A stretch of 64,000 nucleotides of DNA, from positions 41,787,291 to 41,851,290 of the forward strand of contig JANCRA010000003.1 of the NCBI GenBank assembly GCA_024362935.1. Reading direction: 5' to 3'. Source of the stretch: Setophaga petechia. Taxonomy: Eukaryota; Chordata; Aves; Passeriformes; Parulidae. Below are positions 36,442 to 50,000 of this stretch, piece by piece. The notes beneath the pieces are model-generated. The model ran no database searches. It saw only the letters and a program-made list of their open reading frames with translations, and was not told the DNA's origin. Position 1 is the stretch's first letter, and every line of letters begins with the position of its first letter. Made by a program: the position numbers and the translations under genes.

Positions 36442-39400
36442 ATGTCTGAGTAAGTTCCCATTTTTCTATCTCTAACACACTGTTGGCATTTAAAAACTTT
36501 TGTTCAATCACCAACTTTTATGCTTGTTATGATTCTTCTGCTTGTTTCCAGTTAGGATGCTAACTAACTGTCTTTTTTTCCTCTTTCCCCTTTCTCTCCC
36601 TTCCTTTCCTTGTCCATCTGCTTTTCCTGAACAGTGAAGAGGTAAGTGTGTTTTGCTGGGGTTTTTCCTTTAGCAATGCTTATGGCAGCAGTCCTGGCCT
36701 CACTGTTCCTCCCCAGGAAAATCAGCTGCTGAGTGTGTGTGTGGGAAGAATGGCTCATGGTTATTTTCTTGCTGACTCCTCCTGATGAACACCTGAAGGA
36801 GAAGAAAAATCCCTTTTGAAAGACTTTTTTTTGTCCCCTGGCTTGGAGTTGGATGTTTTTTCCCCTCCATTCCTGCTTCCCCAGCTGGCCAGGAGATGGT
36901 GCTGGGAAGGCAGTGGTCCAGAGCTACATCTCCTCCATCATCCATCCACTATCCTGCCCTTGGCCTAGCATCCTCTCCTCCTTCCCCACATCTAGCCCTT
37001 CATTTTCTACCCACTGAGCACTGACAAATCCCTTCTCAAAGGCAGTTCAAGGAGACCTGGATCCTGGGGAGTTTGAGCAGGGTGGAAGTTTCATTCTTAG
37101 CAAGTTTTCCCTGGCTTCTGGCAAAGCCAGGTGGGGCTGGGGGTGTCTGGAGAAATGCAGGGGAAGGTGTGGGAGGATTGTTTGTGGCTTTGTCACTCCA
37201 CATTTCCTCTTAGCAAATTGCTCCATCCTTCATTTCTGCTTGGCATCTCCCCATATGTCTGCAACACCACAATCTCCAGCTTGTTCTCACTGAGAGAAAA
37301 GAGGATGTCAGGGACACATAGAAATGCCACAAAATGGTGCTGATATCCAACATGTTCTTTTACTCCCTATCAAACCCAGACCTCCCAGAAGAGACTGGGA
37401 GGGCACTCTTTGCTAAGGTGCCAGTTTTCAGATGGAGAACCAGCCCTGGACTAACAGCTCTGAAGGGATCTGATTATCTGACGGTTAATAGTGTGCTGCA
37501 TCTGTGAGCTGGGTGCCTTTTTTCTGCAGAGCCCCCCCGCCCTGTTGGGAGGGCCTTGACACCATTTACATATGTGAGACATGTCAGTTTTTGTTACATT
37601 TCACTCTGCACATCCTTATCCACATCCTCCTCTCTGCAGCACAGAACCACACCCAAGTGCTGCTTTCTACTCCCTGCCCCTCAGCATATCAGATGTGTTT
37701 CCCCTGGGCCAGCCCAACTCAGCCGTGCCCTGTCTTCTGGGTGAAATGCTCAGGAAACAGCTGAAATGCAGAAGTCGTGGTTTTTTTTATAAATTGGAGT
37801 CCTGTGGCTGCTGGTCCAGCATGGCAAGGAGAGAAGGGCAGCCTGTGGTCAGGTCTGCCCTCCAGCTGTGATGAACCTCTGCTTCAGCATTTCTTGGTCT
37901 TTCCAGCTCCAAGAAACTACTGAGCCTTCATGTTTTCACCTGCCTGGTGAAAACCTTGTCCTGTCCTTGTCACCAGAGTGTCAGAAGGACACATGCCCTG
38001 GACTGCTCAGAAAGACATCCCACAGCTTCTGAGTGCGCAGGGACATGGGGTCATTAGCTTGAGCACAAAGTAAAACACATCTGAGTGAAGAGGAGATCAC
38101 AGAAAAGGCTAAAATTCCCAAGAAGCCAAGTCGGACACCATATTTTATACATATATTTCCAAGTTCGTTACCCTTGTTATCTCTTTCTCTGGGACTTTGT
38201 GGGTTTTAGCTACCTGAGGTTGGCAAAGCTGGATTCAGCAGGGAGGCTCTTCCTTGAGTGCTGCTGGTTTGGGGACAAACTGTGTGTCAGGATGGAGCCA
38301 TCTCCCTGGCAGGGCTGCAGGTCCTTGGTGGACTGTGGCATTGCATGGGGAAGGGCAATGGAAAGGGGAACGGGCACCTGATAACATTATTTTGTCTTTT
38401 CTTCCACTTGCAGAAAAAGAGGAGGGCAGCCACTGCCCGTCGGCAGCACCTGAAGGTACGTGGGTGGCCCTGCTGCGACTGTGGGATGTGTCCCAGCCTT
38501 CCCACCTCCCATCCCAAGCCAGCAGCTCTCAGCAATCTCCCTGCTAGAAGAGGCCATGATGTACAGTGTAGGGGCCTCCCACCCCACTCCTTACTGGGTC
38601 TCTACCTTATCCCTTGCTTGGAATGGTGGTATTTAGGGGAACTCTCCTCTCCATCAGGACTCCCACTCCCCTGATGACCCCCCTACCCTCCTTCTTTGCT
38701 TCCACCCTGCACTGATGCTTCTCCTGCTGCCTTCCAGAGTGCTATGCTCCAGCTTGCTGTCACTGAAATAGAAAAGGAAGCAGCTGCTAAAGAAGTGGAG
38801 AAGCAAAACTACCTGGCGGAACATTGCCCTCCTCTGTCACTCCCAGGATCCATGCAGGAACTTCAGGTACAGGCTTCTTTAACCCTTTCAGTGCTGGAGA
38901 AGAAAATATTTGACCCCATCAGTCAGCCTGGTGGATCTAGACTGGCCTTCCCATCTTGATCCTCTCCTCACCCTGTATTACCCTGGAGCCAGATGAACAT
39001 GCAGCTGGCTTGAGAGGCAGGTGGTGTCTCTCTGCAAACAAAAGGGGTCTGGCTGGCAGGAAAGATGTGTTTTAAATGATTTGTTGAGACAGCATTTGTG
39101 CGCAGCCAGTAGCATGGAGATTAGGAGCTGGTTACAAGCTCCTCTTCACCTCAGTCCCATCTAGCCTTCTGGACTGAGGGCTTTCAGAGCCAGAGCGGTC
39201 AGGAGAGAGGAATCATGTGTGGGTCCTAGCAGTCAACATCCTTCTTTGCTTTCCTCCCAGGAGCTGTGCAAAAAGCTTCATGCCAAGATAGAGTCAGTGG
39301 ATGAGGAGAGGTATGACACAGAGGTGAAGCTACAGAAGACTACAAAGGAGGTGAGTTTCCTCTGGAGCCATCCTTCTGGGGAGTCTTCAGCCCATTCCTC

Positions 39401-40056
39401 ATGCTTCCCTGCACTGCTTGGGTCCATCTCATTAAACCCATACTCCCCCCTCATTTCATCCCCCCCCAGCTGGAAGACTTGAGCCAGAAACTCTTTGACC
39501 TGCGTGGCAAGTTCAAGCGGCCGCCGCTGCGCAGGGTGCGCATGTCGGCTGACGCCATGCTGCGCGCCCTGCTGGGCTCCAAGCACAAGGTCTGCATGGA
39601 CCTCCGAGCCAACCTGAAGCAAGTGAAGAAGGAGGACACTGAGAAGGTAACCTTCCCTTTCCCCTTTTTCCCTAACAGGAGTTGCCCCCACCCTTCAGGG
39701 CTCACACCTCCCTGTAAGACAGACAGGGTTGAGAATGACTCTTTCTCCGTAATGTTCTTCTTCCTGCTCAGTGTTTCCCTCTCTGGCACCCATGATGTTG
39801 AAACAGGAGGGTGCAGTTTAAAAAGATGTGTAGCATGGGTGGAACTGGGCTCCTCTAGCTGACATGGGGGTTTCCGTGGGTGGGCTGGTGTGGGGCTAGG
39901 GCTGGATGGGTTCTTACAAGGGCACCATTCACATCTATGCAACCATCCCTCCCCCAGGAGAAGGATCTGCGTGATGTCGGTGACTGGAGGAAGAACATTG
40001 AGGAGAAGTCTGGCATGGAGGGTAGAAAGAAGATGTTTGAGGCTGGCGAGTCCTAA
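36442..40056 (+). CDS. TNNI2: Troponin I, fast skeletal muscle, complete
   Basis: Inhibitory subunit of the troponin complex on fast-fibre thin filaments: it blocks actomyosin ATPase and releases on Ca2+ binding to troponin C. Exon 2 runs 36420-36449 with ATG at 36442. Coding exons then follow at 36635-36641 (7 nt), 38414-38455, 38738-38866, 39261-39350, 39470-39646 and 39958-40056 (TAA). Phases all join, giving 183 aa starting [19 protein letters not shown]. The inhibitory region [12 protein letters not shown] lies at residues 105-116, and the actin-binding second site and C-terminus end KKMFEAGES. The sequence is nearly identical to galliform TNNI2 as I remember it, with a few conservative changes and Cys at residue 134. 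The full length, the intact frame and the classic exon pattern make it a functional gene. Confidence 0.98.
36635..36641 (+). CDS. TNNI2: TNNI2 7-nt microexon
   Basis: TGAAGAG, flanked by acceptor TTCCTGAACAG and donor GTAAGTGT. It completes the GAT codon for Asp3 and adds Glu4-Glu5. Without it the frame would break, so the exon is required to obtain the conserved MSDEEKKRR start. This tiny exon is a known peculiarity of TNNI2. Confidence 0.95.
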
Positions 40057-40184
40057 GCACCTGTGTCTCCACAGCTGTCCTCCTCTCCCTGCTGTCCCCA
40101 CTGCCCTGCTGGGCTCAGGGGCACTGACTGGGTGCCATTTCTCTCTAGTTTTGCGAAGAGCTGCATCATGGCAGCAGTGATGTA

Positions 40185-40190
40185 AATAAA
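40185..40190 (+). terminator. TNNI2: TNNI2 polyadenylation signal
   Basis: AATAAA 129 bp after the stop codon, followed within 30 bp by a GT-rich stretch (GGTGGGAGAGGTGGGTGTTG). This is a normal cleavage and polyadenylation arrangement. Confidence 0.9.
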
Positions 40191-40210
40191 GCTTTGGTGG
40201 GAGAGGTGGG

Positions 40211-40970
40211 TGTTGCCTGCCTGGGTGGCCAGACCCGACTCATGCCATGGTGCCAGCAGGGACTGCCTCACTGTGGCAGTCCTGGTGGGATGGGGAAGCT
40301 TTGGCAGGGGCTGTGCTGAGGACGTGGGGGACCTCTCTGCTGTTGGTCCCTGTCCAAAGCTGCAGATGCTCATGCCCTTCCCCAGTGGTGAAGAGACAAA
40401 GAGACACCCCAGGAGGTGTTGCAGAAACTCAGCCCATGATGGCATCAGCAGGAAGCTGTTGAGAGGAGCTGAGAAGGGGGGAGAGGGGTGGCATCTGCAG
40501 GGCAGAAGCAGACCCTTTGGCCCCGGTGGGATTTGAGAGGTGCAAAGCCAGGAGAACCTTGGCAGCACCTGCAGCAGCACCCTGGGACTGGTATGGTGTA
40601 GGGTGCTGTGGTTTAGAGATGGTGGCTGTCACCAGAGTGGCATGGGGAGCTGGGAGGGACAATGGGTCACACCTTTCCCTGACATGGTGGGGATGTCCCT
40701 GCAGCCCACTTTTCTTTTGGGTTAGCTCAGGATTTCCAAAATTTTTAGCTGCCGACAAGTAAAATCTTAAATCAGTCTCAGTGGTTTTTAAAAGAGAACA
40801 AAACAAAGCCCCAAATTCACCTTCCTTCTGCCCTCTCCCATCCCCCCAAACCCTCAGCCCATGAAGTTTCCGGCACAGCTCACTTCTGCTCAGCACAGGA
40901 AAAGAGAAACAGTGGCAGCACCCTGGTGCTGGAGCTGTCTGTGGGGCTGCTGTGCCAACCAGGGGAGAAG
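40211..40970 (+). promoter_or_regulatory. TNNI2-LSP1 spacer with possible leukocyte LSP1 promoter
   Basis: About 760 bp separate the TNNI2 poly(A) site from the candidate LSP1 first exon. Close to that exon are TTTCCGG (about 40867-40873, an ETS core in reverse) and GGAAAAGAGAAAC (40898-40910, an ETS-IRF composite-like element with one mismatch). No TATA box is evident, as is common for myeloid/lymphoid promoters driven by PU.1. Confidence 0.4.
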
Positions 40971-41050
40971 ATGTCAGACTCGGAGGGGTGCCAGGAGGGA
41001 GCAGAAGGAGTGACCCAAGTGGGAGATGAATCCCCTGAGGAGAATGAGAG
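40971..41050 (+). CDS. LSP1: Candidate alternative first coding exon of LSP1 (leukocyte-type)
   Basis: ATG at 40971 opens 26 codons plus AG, followed by a GTGAGG donor. The peptide starts MSDSEGCQEGAEG and ends DESPEENE. It is strongly acidic, like the leukocyte N-terminus of mammalian LSP1 (rich in Glu/Asp, about 23-25 residues). Its end phase (AG plus one base) is identical to that of the recognised S37-type exon at 52756-52814, as two alternative first exons spliced to one common exon 2 must be. Against it, the match is by composition and phase, not residue identity, and the context before the ATG (GGAGAAG) is only a fair Kozak. Confidence 0.45.
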
Positions 41051-44000
41051 GTGAGGCTTGGGGACACCACAGCTGCCTTCCAGTCCCAGGATGCTGGGAA
41101 GCTGGGAAGCTGGGGGGCACAGAGGGAAAGGAGGATGTACAGCCAGAACAATGATGACCCACGAGGCTGGAATAGGTCAGAGGTTCCATCAGGCTTTTGG
41201 CAAGCTTCTCCAGCTAGGATGAGACTTAGATTTCCTAAAAGTCTCATCCCCTTTGAACTTCAAAGCCCTTGGGAAGGGGTAGATGGAGTGGGACCCCCAG
41301 CTCCAGAAGCAGGAAAGCTCAAGTGGGAGGTCTGATGACCTGGAGCTGCTCTGCTGCTGAAATCAGCCCCATATCTAAGACCTCTCTAATGTGATCAGCT
41401 GCCTTCTCTCCTTGCTGGGCACATCTGATTTCTTGCTGCACCTCCTATGTCTCCAGCCGAATTAACCTGGCAATGTTTCAGGCTGGCTGCTGTAAAATTA
41501 TATATCTCCCTGTGCCTCTGCTCTGCTCTATTGCTTTATCAGCAGAGACTGTAAAATTTGGGGTCTCTTCACTTGAATACAGACAGCTTTCCATGAGGGC
41601 TAAAAGAAGACCATATCTGCAGATAGATAAGCTTGGCCAAAGTGCATCACCCAGAAGTGCTCAGATTTGGACTGGATTCAGGCTGAGCATCCAGGGAGCT
41701 TAGGAGGTTGCCTGATTTTTCACCTCCAGCTTCAAAGCTCACATTAGCATTTCTCCCCAAGGCTTCTGAGAGCTGGCACAGCTAATGTTGATGGGAAAAA
41801 AAACCTCTTGAGTGACAATGAGAGGAGAAAGGTGTGTCATCTCCTGTCATCAGTGGCTGCAGTAAGTGCTTCGGCTGACACCTGACAGCAATTAGCCTGG
41901 GCTGAAGATTTGACTGGAAGCTTCAAAAGGTGCTGGAAAGCTCTGTACATGACTGGCTGCTGAAACAAAGGGGAAGCCTTGGCTGCTGGGGGAGCACAGG
42001 GGTTTCCTCAGCACCAGGATCGATGTGATTCCCAGCACTGTTCCTGCCTGGCTGTGCCTGTGCTGCAGGCTCAGCTCACCTTGCAGCAGCAAGGAGCAGG
42101 TGCTGTGTGTGGCCCAAGGCAAGCAAACCTTCCTGCTCCCCTCTTGCTGCAGTGAGTGCAGGTACTTTGGTGCATGCAGGGCCACCACTGGGGTCTGCTG
42201 GTGGGGCTGGGTCAGCTCCTTCCCTTTTCTGTTTCCTGCTGGGGTTTCAGCTACATAAAAGGCTGTTTGGAGGAGTCTGTTCTGTGGCACGCAGACTCTT
42301 AGAGCCTTGTTTAAAAAGAGTGTGAACGCTTACAGCAGGGTGGCACATCCTTTCCTCTCTAGCTGTGTTTTAGAATCTTAATGAATTATGAAAATTGAGG
42401 GCAAAAATAGTGAGCAGAAATGAGTTCCTCTTTGTTTCAAAAATACGAAGAATTACTTTCCCTTACAATTTGTATAATAGTTTCATGTGCACCTCTAAAC
42501 TTCTCTTGCTTTTCCTTGTACTGTTTAAACTCTTGCTAGACTCTGGTGATTTCCACACCCAAAATGGAGGAAGGAAGTGTTTATTTGCTGTTTGGGTCTA
42601 CCTTTTCTCACCCTGTGGCTAGCTTATCTCCCTGACCTCCTCTCCTTGATGAAAAAGCTCTTTTCAAGCTGACCCATGGATGGATGGAGGCAGGACAAAG
42701 CTCTAAGGACGGCCTAAAGCATGATGGATGTCAGAGCAACCAATCTTGTGATGGAGCTGCCAGGAAAGCAAATCCCAAGGCTCCTGGGTGTAATGCACAG
42801 TGGGATATGTCAGGAATAAATTATTGGTGCTGTGTTTCTGTAGACAATGTTCATTGTCTATTTAACTGTGCCCAGTGTATATAGAAGCATGCATTAGAAT
42901 ATGTCCTAGAAATAATAATTTGAACACAGCCTACTCTGTTTCCTCATACAAATTGGGACATACTGGTAAAGTCCTGCTGGTGTAACTCTGCTTAAACCAG
43001 ACCGGTGTCATGCTCTCCTCCATGAACTGGAATTGCTGTATGGGGAACTGCTGTGGTGTGAGCCTTCCCAAACAAGTGAGAAGCTGGGGGGAGCTCTGGA
43101 GAGGTGACTTCTTGGGTTGTCCTGCCTTGATGGGGAGAGGCTGGGAGCCCAGTATGCACAAGCACTGTTACTCAGAGCTCTCTGTAGAGCTCTGGAGGCT
43201 TCAGGTAACTCCTGCCCTCAGTTCCTACACCCATGGCCAGGCACGTCCCCTGGGCTGTGCTCTGCAAGATATCTGCACCTGGGAGGCAGATTGGATTTGG
43301 CTTTTCCCAAATTGCCCTGTCTCTGTCCTCCTGGGGCTTCCCTCCCTGTGAGCTGCAGGGCAAGCAGCCCATGTATGGTCACTGCCTGGGGAGAGGCTGT
43401 GCTGTGCCAGCAAGCCCCAGGCTTTTCCTTGCCACAACCATCCCCAGCTGTCTTGAATTCTCCAGATCCTTGGAGGAGTCTCAAGGGTCTTTGCTGAAAT
43501 GACTGCTGTTGCTAAGTATACCCATGGTTGGAAGGAAGTTGTTTGGGAAAACTGATACTTGGAGAGTTTTTGGACTCCTCAGTGCACCAGATTCCTTGGG
43601 GGTAGATTGGAGGGATGGCTGATCCCTGCTCAGGAGTAACTGGTCACAGTTTGACCCAGCTGGGCTCATTAAAGTGGAAAAATAGTAGGGAAATTAACAG
43701 GGGAGGACCAGATGGATTATTTAATGAAGCTGGGTTATACTTCTGGTTTCCAAATTGGATATAGGTGGTCTGGCAGTGGCATTAGGGATAAAGAACTGTC
43801 TCTAATTATAGGAGGTATCAGGTGCCTTCACTGTCCTTTTCTCCTTGAGGAAAAAAAAATAAATTAAGCCTGGCTTGCCTCGCCTTGCCTCCAGGCTTAT
43901 TTTGCTATGTAAAGCTATGGGTTTGGAGGAGTGTGTGTTAAAGCAGGGGATTGCCCAGAAGCCTTCATTTGAATTGCACTTTTCTTTTTAAACCACAGAA

Positions 44001-47000
44001 CACTCTCTGCTGGCTGAAAGGCTGGCTTTTTAAAAACGCTTGGTGTGAAGTCTGGCTCTGAAGCTGGTGGGAATCCCTTGCCCCTGGATTTTGTAAGGTG
44101 AACTTACTTCAGAGGGTTTAGGGCTTTTCCCCAAATCTGAAAACCGTGTGATAACTGGAAGGGCTGGCTGTGCAGCAGGGAAGTGCTTAACCTTGGTATG
44201 CCCTGGGGATCCTGGGCCCCTCTGCTCTGACCTTCACTGACCTTGCTAATCCAGCCCTGACTGATGCTCTGCTTGCATCCCCCTTTGCATCTGTCACCCC
44301 GTGACCCACATGCCCAACTGTGGGGTCTGCCTGGGGGCTGAGCTGACTCCTTGCTGCCCTGGTGCTCTCTTCAGAGCTGGGCTTGCTCCCAGCTAGGCAC
44401 TCATCCAGCCTGGCTGCTGCCTCTGTCAGGACACTGACTCACATCTGGACAGACCACCTGGCCAGGAGGTGCTCCAAGACCTCCTCAGTGTCATGTTTTT
44501 GTTGGGAACAGCTTTTCCTTTGAGGGGGGTGGGAATCCTGACCCAAACAAAGTTGTTGCTCAGGCTCCAGGAGGCATTGGTATGACCACCAGGCTCCTGA
44601 AAGTGTAATCTGGCTGTGAGTGACTGCAAACCTGCAGTGGTGCTCAGAGGGAACACCACAAGGGTTTGGGGCTCTCACTGCATCCTCCCCCTGCTGCCCT
44701 CCTGGGCACTTTGCACACCTGCCTGGGAGGGATGGTGCCTGCTCACCTGGAACAGCTGAGGGAGGGCTCTGCTCCCCCAGCCTGCACAGCAGCCTGGGCC
44801 TCCTGTAGCTGCAGTTCCTCCTCTCTTTATGAGTCCAATAAACTCCTGATCAGGCTGTCTTTGGGATTACTGAGGGGGTGCTTTGGCATCCTTTGAAGCC
44901 AAATGCACGGGGAATGGATCTTCATGGTGTGGTTCTGTTCCAAAGCCTTTCATGAGGAGAAGCCTTGGGGATGTACATCAATGAAAGGAAGACACAGGGG
45001 TGTGTGATAGTGGCTCAGGCCTCTTTACCCAGGTCATGTTCTGGATCATGGCCATCTGGTATGGGTCAAAAAACATGTCCTAGGAGGTGCTGCACACTCT
45101 GGGAAAGCAGCTGTCCTGCATGACATGAATTTGGTATTATCAGTGCTAGAGGAACACCCATGGTGCCCAGCCAAGGTCAGGGTGTCACCATGGTGGGTGT
45201 TACTGCCTCAGGGATAGAGGACAGGTTATCTCTGCTGCAAGGCCAGACAGCTGAGGTTGAGATGCTCAGGAAGGGGAAGGGATGCCCGGATGTAGAACTT
45301 GCCCACTGTGGGTTTGGTACCCAGAAGAGGTGGTTTCCTACCGGACCTGTATGACATCTGCCAGGCTTTGGCAGCTGTCTTAGGTAACCCAAGGCATCTC
45401 ACACTTGACAGCTGTGTTCAGGCACCTGAATCACTCCCTGATTTCCCAGAATCAGCTAGGAACCCAGGCCACTAGTGAGACTTGAGCCCAGCTCTCCTGA
45501 GGCTTGGCCAGGTGTCTCGCAGTCCTCAGCCTGTCCCCATGTTCCACAGAGGCTCAGTCACGAGTGGGTTAACCAGCCCCACTTGGAGCCCATGGATGTT
45601 TTCCTTGCCAGTGCATCCATCCTAACACACACCAGATGTGTGAGGCAGCCTTTGAAGTGTCTTAATCCCAGGTTTTGGCACTCGGAGTTGTCTTTCTCAC
45701 GGGCAGGTCTCCAGTGCCTTTCTGAGGGCTCCACTCCTGCAGCCCCCATCCCCTGCAGGAGAGCTGGCAGCAAGGCAGGACAAAACACCTTCTGTTATTT
45801 GCTACTTTAAGCAAGTCCCTCCTGGGATGGGCTGCTGGGGCTGGCAGCAGAGCTCCACATTCAGTCACATGTGGGAGTGTCAAACCCAGGAGTTACTCGG
45901 GCTCAGCCTGTCTCACATGAGCAGTGGTGGTGCCCAGCAGCCTGGTGCACCTGGTAGCTGTCCAAGAAATACCTGGATGAAGAGGAAGATGCACGAGCAA
46001 ACCCAGCTGGATTTATTAATGAATGGGAATGGCAGTCAGTGGGCTTCTATGGGCTTAATTGGTGACTTCCATCCAGTGGTCTGAAAACGTGGGGCAATGT
46101 GCAAGCAATTGATCTGAGAAGTGCAAGACTCAGATTAGCTGGAGCTCAGTTCATTTGGATTTCTCCTGCTATTGCACTGACATGTAGGCCCAAATGCTTT
46201 TGCCAGTGTATGTCAGCACCATTCCTGTGCCTGCCATAGAGAAAGCTCTGCCAGTTTGCATCAGCTGGAGTTCTTTGGTTCTTTTGCTTAAGTGCTCATT
46301 TTGAAATGAGATTTTTTTTTTTTGTTAGGGATTCATTCTGCATCACCAAGGAAGCCTCTCTCTCAGCTCTAGGTATCTGTTGCTTCCTGCAGCTGACTAG
46401 ACAGTTTGTGCAGTGCCTTTTATCTAGTCCTTGCCAGATAGTTTGGAAAATATGATCTCTTCTTCTGTGCTTGTGCATGCTTGTGCTTTTCTGCTGCAGA
46501 AGCAGTTTCCTTTCCAGTGCAAGCTTGCTTTGGAGCCATTAGCACTGATAAATTCTGAATTATTGACAGACCCCAAACAATCACGGCTACCAGCTATTTA
46601 GGAGGGGCAGAGTTCTCTCCCAATAAAATTGATTACAATAATAATTTCCTTTTGAAATAAGCGCCTCCTTGCAGTTGTGACATAGCTTCCCTTACCAGGA
46701 GCTGGCAGCATTGTGCCCAAGCTGAGCTGTCTTGAAGGGCAGACTGCTGTGATACACAGGCTGTGCACCCCTGCTCTGGTGGCACCTCTTCCTGGGGGTG
46801 GCATTTGTCTCTTCTGCTGCTTCTGCAGTCCAGTTGCCACCTTCCTGCATACAGCAATAGCTGCCCTTTGTGCAGAAAGGCTCCTCTCAGCTTTTCTTTG
46901 GGCCTCACTTTGGAGCATTAATGACTATTCCCCCTTGATGGAGCCATGTGTCCTCAAGCTCTCTGAATACATGGTGATGCTTTTGGGAGCCCTTTCCAAA

Positions 47001-50000
47001 CAGCTCCTGTCTTTTGCCCAGCTTAGTGAGGGAAGCATGGATGGATATGGGCAAGCTGATCTTAGTTGCCTTTCCCTGGGACAAGGAGCAACTTGAAGTG
47101 AGGGATGCAGGAACTGTCTGATGGTGCTTGGGAGTTCCTTCTTATCCATTTAGTGTCCCCTGACCCCAGCTGGAGTGACAGCCCAGCAGCGTAAAGCAGA
47201 GACTAATGGTTGCTAAAACTGCTTGTGCTGCACAACACGGTGCTGCATCAGAGCCTGGAGCCAGCTGCAGATGAGCTAATAAGTTTATATTGGGCAGAAG
47301 CTGTATTTTACTTCTTGAAAGCTGTGTGGTCAGCTGAGCAGCACGGCTTGGCACAGGGCTGCACTCGTGCAGTGGAACTCACCTACAGGCCCATCCACAA
47401 ACCCTGCTGCACAGTTTTGGGTGCTGCTTAACCGTGTCACAGAGGTGCCACCTGCTGAAGGAAGGTGGTGCCTCTGTGACTGGTAGTGCACCTCTTATAC
47501 CCAGCCTGGGAGGTGTCTGAAGGTGTCTTCAGATGCCCAGTGTGCATCTAATCCACCTAATGAAAGCAAAGACCACTCCGTTTATTTTAAATAGACCTTC
47601 AAAATTCAAATTCATTCAGCAGCTTTCCAAACCTTGGTGAGCAGAGACTCGTGACGAAGCAATGTGATGCTATAAAAAGGCCTTTTGAAGATTCTTCCTA
47701 CAGTGTCTGCTGAGGGAAGACAACCTCTTGGCAGCAGCTGCCTGTATCTTATCCATCCTGGCTGGAGTCCTTTGTCCTGCTTCTTGGCCTTGTGGTAGAC
47801 AAGCACCCCTAAGAGATGGAGCCTGCCTCCTCGGGGCTAGTAGTTCTCCTCTTGTCCTGTAATGACCCTCCTGTGTGGGATGGGAGTGTCTCATCTGCAG
47901 CCATTGTTTTGTCTTCCTGTCTCTTTCCCAATGGCTTTGTTGATTTAACACATTATATAGATAGCAGTGCACAGTATCAGTAATGGTGCTGGCTCGACAT
48001 GCTGGACCAGCTGCACTCCTCCAGGGCTTGGCTCAGTCACTTGGCCTTGGCCCTGCTCTGGGAAACCTGGATGGCAGCTCACTGAAGTGGCTCAGGTGGT
48101 CTCTTGCTGTTTGCCCAGCCCTTGGTGCAACAGGAGCCCAGATGTCCTTTAACTGTGCTGGGCTGCCCTGGTAATGCTTCTCTCCTTCCCCTGCTATTTA
48201 AATCCATCCTTTGTCCTTGTGTGTATCAGCCCTGGAGCAAAAGCATCTTCTCTTATAAGGCTTGTGAACTTGCATATTCCCCTCTCACTGATGAATTAAG
48301 CAAACTCCATGATGGAACCTAGTGATCTTAGGTTTATGGATGCACCCCTTAGGTTCCCCAGGGAGTGCCCATTTTCCATTCTGTGTGAGTGTCAGAGGTG
48401 GCAGTGGGGTAGAGGAAGAAGAATGCTCCTTCTAGATCCACCTTCTGATTCCCTCTCATATCTGCCTCTTTGGATATCAGAGGAAGAAAGTCATCACTGA
48501 TCCCATGCCAAATATTTCAGACTTAGTATGACACAGTGTTTGTTGGCTGTTTAGACCCACCATTATACATGTTTTTCATGGTGCTCCTCTGAGCACGTCG
48601 GCCTGGCAACAACTCTGAGCCAACAGAGCTGGCTCTTGCCTACAGCACCCCCTCTCTGAACCCCCATGGGGTCGTGCATTGCCTTGGGAATATCCTCTCC
48701 TGACTCATGCCAGGACAGAGGAAGGTTTGCAGGGGAGCACCACTGGGACTGGACTCCTTGCCCTGCACCCTGAGCTAATGGGGCGCCCTGCCCTCCTGGC
48801 AGCACACTGTGGTGCTTGTAAAGAGCTGCTCTGGGGGGAAGGAGACAATGTGCTGCTTTTGGCTGCTGGTCCTGCTGTCTCCTCAGGATTATCTCTTGTT
48901 TGCCTGTCTTGGTCTCTGTATTTGGCTGCCTGAAAGTGAGTGCTGGCAGAGTAAGGTGGACTGAGTTAAGTGGGAGTTCAGGCTGAAAGAGAGGTGGGCA
49001 AACCCTACCCTTCAGGCCAACATGTAAATCACACCATCTGAGCAGCTGAGGTACCAATGAGGTGCCCTTTCCCCTGAACTGGGACTCCTGGGGGAGAACT
49101 GGGCAAATGCTGATGCCTGCCAGGCTGGTTTCCAAGTGGTGAATGCATGTGCCTGGTGAGGAGAGGCTGCTGGGATGTCAGGACAGGGGGAGAGGTGTGG
49201 GATGGCAGAGGGAAAGATGCATCATTTAAAAGGAAAACCAGAGACCATCTATTCCATTGTCCTAGGGGCTGCTGATGGAGGCACAGGGTCTAAGATAGGG
49301 CTCTTAGTCCTCGCTGAAGATGTGAGGCTGTCCCTGTGAGAACATCTTCTCAGGTGGGATCCCACCACTGCCATGCAGGTGTGGGCCTCTGGGAACCATG
49401 CTGGCAGATGGAGGCACTTGTAAAGGACTGGCCCTTGCAGTGACTGTGCTTTGGTGCTGACAGTGGCTGACATCCCAGCAGTATTGGAGAGAAATACTTG
49501 AGCTGTATTTAGCAGGACTAGGGTATTTTTGTTTCTTTTTTTCTTTCCCTTGACCATGTGTGAGCCTTCAACTGATTTTGCAACTAGTGCTACATAGCAG
49601 AAGGATTGTGTAATTAACGGGAACTGGTGCAGCCCTATCTCTCTGGGACTCCAGCCCTCCTTCCCACAGGGATGGAGGCAGACCCACTCTCTCTCACAGC
49701 ATTTCACCTTCTCTGCCTTTCCTGCTTCTGGGAAGAGCTTTGGGGAGCTCCAGTGCCACACAATGTGCTCCTGGCTGCTCCAGTTCCTCTACTGGGCTGG
49801 TGTTTTGCTGCAGAGATTTATGGTGGTTCTCTCAGCTTAAACTGTGCCAAAAAATAAAATATGAATTAATTCTTTTTTTTTTTCTTCCTATGTCCACTGT
49901 ACTCCTACCCACTTCCTGGTGGGAGCAGGGGGGTTGTTTCTGTGAAAGGATCCAAGCAGCTGTGGGACTGATGCTGACCTTACTGCTGCTGGACACATGG

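Noticed and set aside
40429..41247. 272-codon minus-strand open frame opposite the TNNI2 3' flank and LSP1 candidate exon
   Set aside because: Low-complexity Leu/Pro/Ser composition, no recognisable domain, antisense to better supported features.
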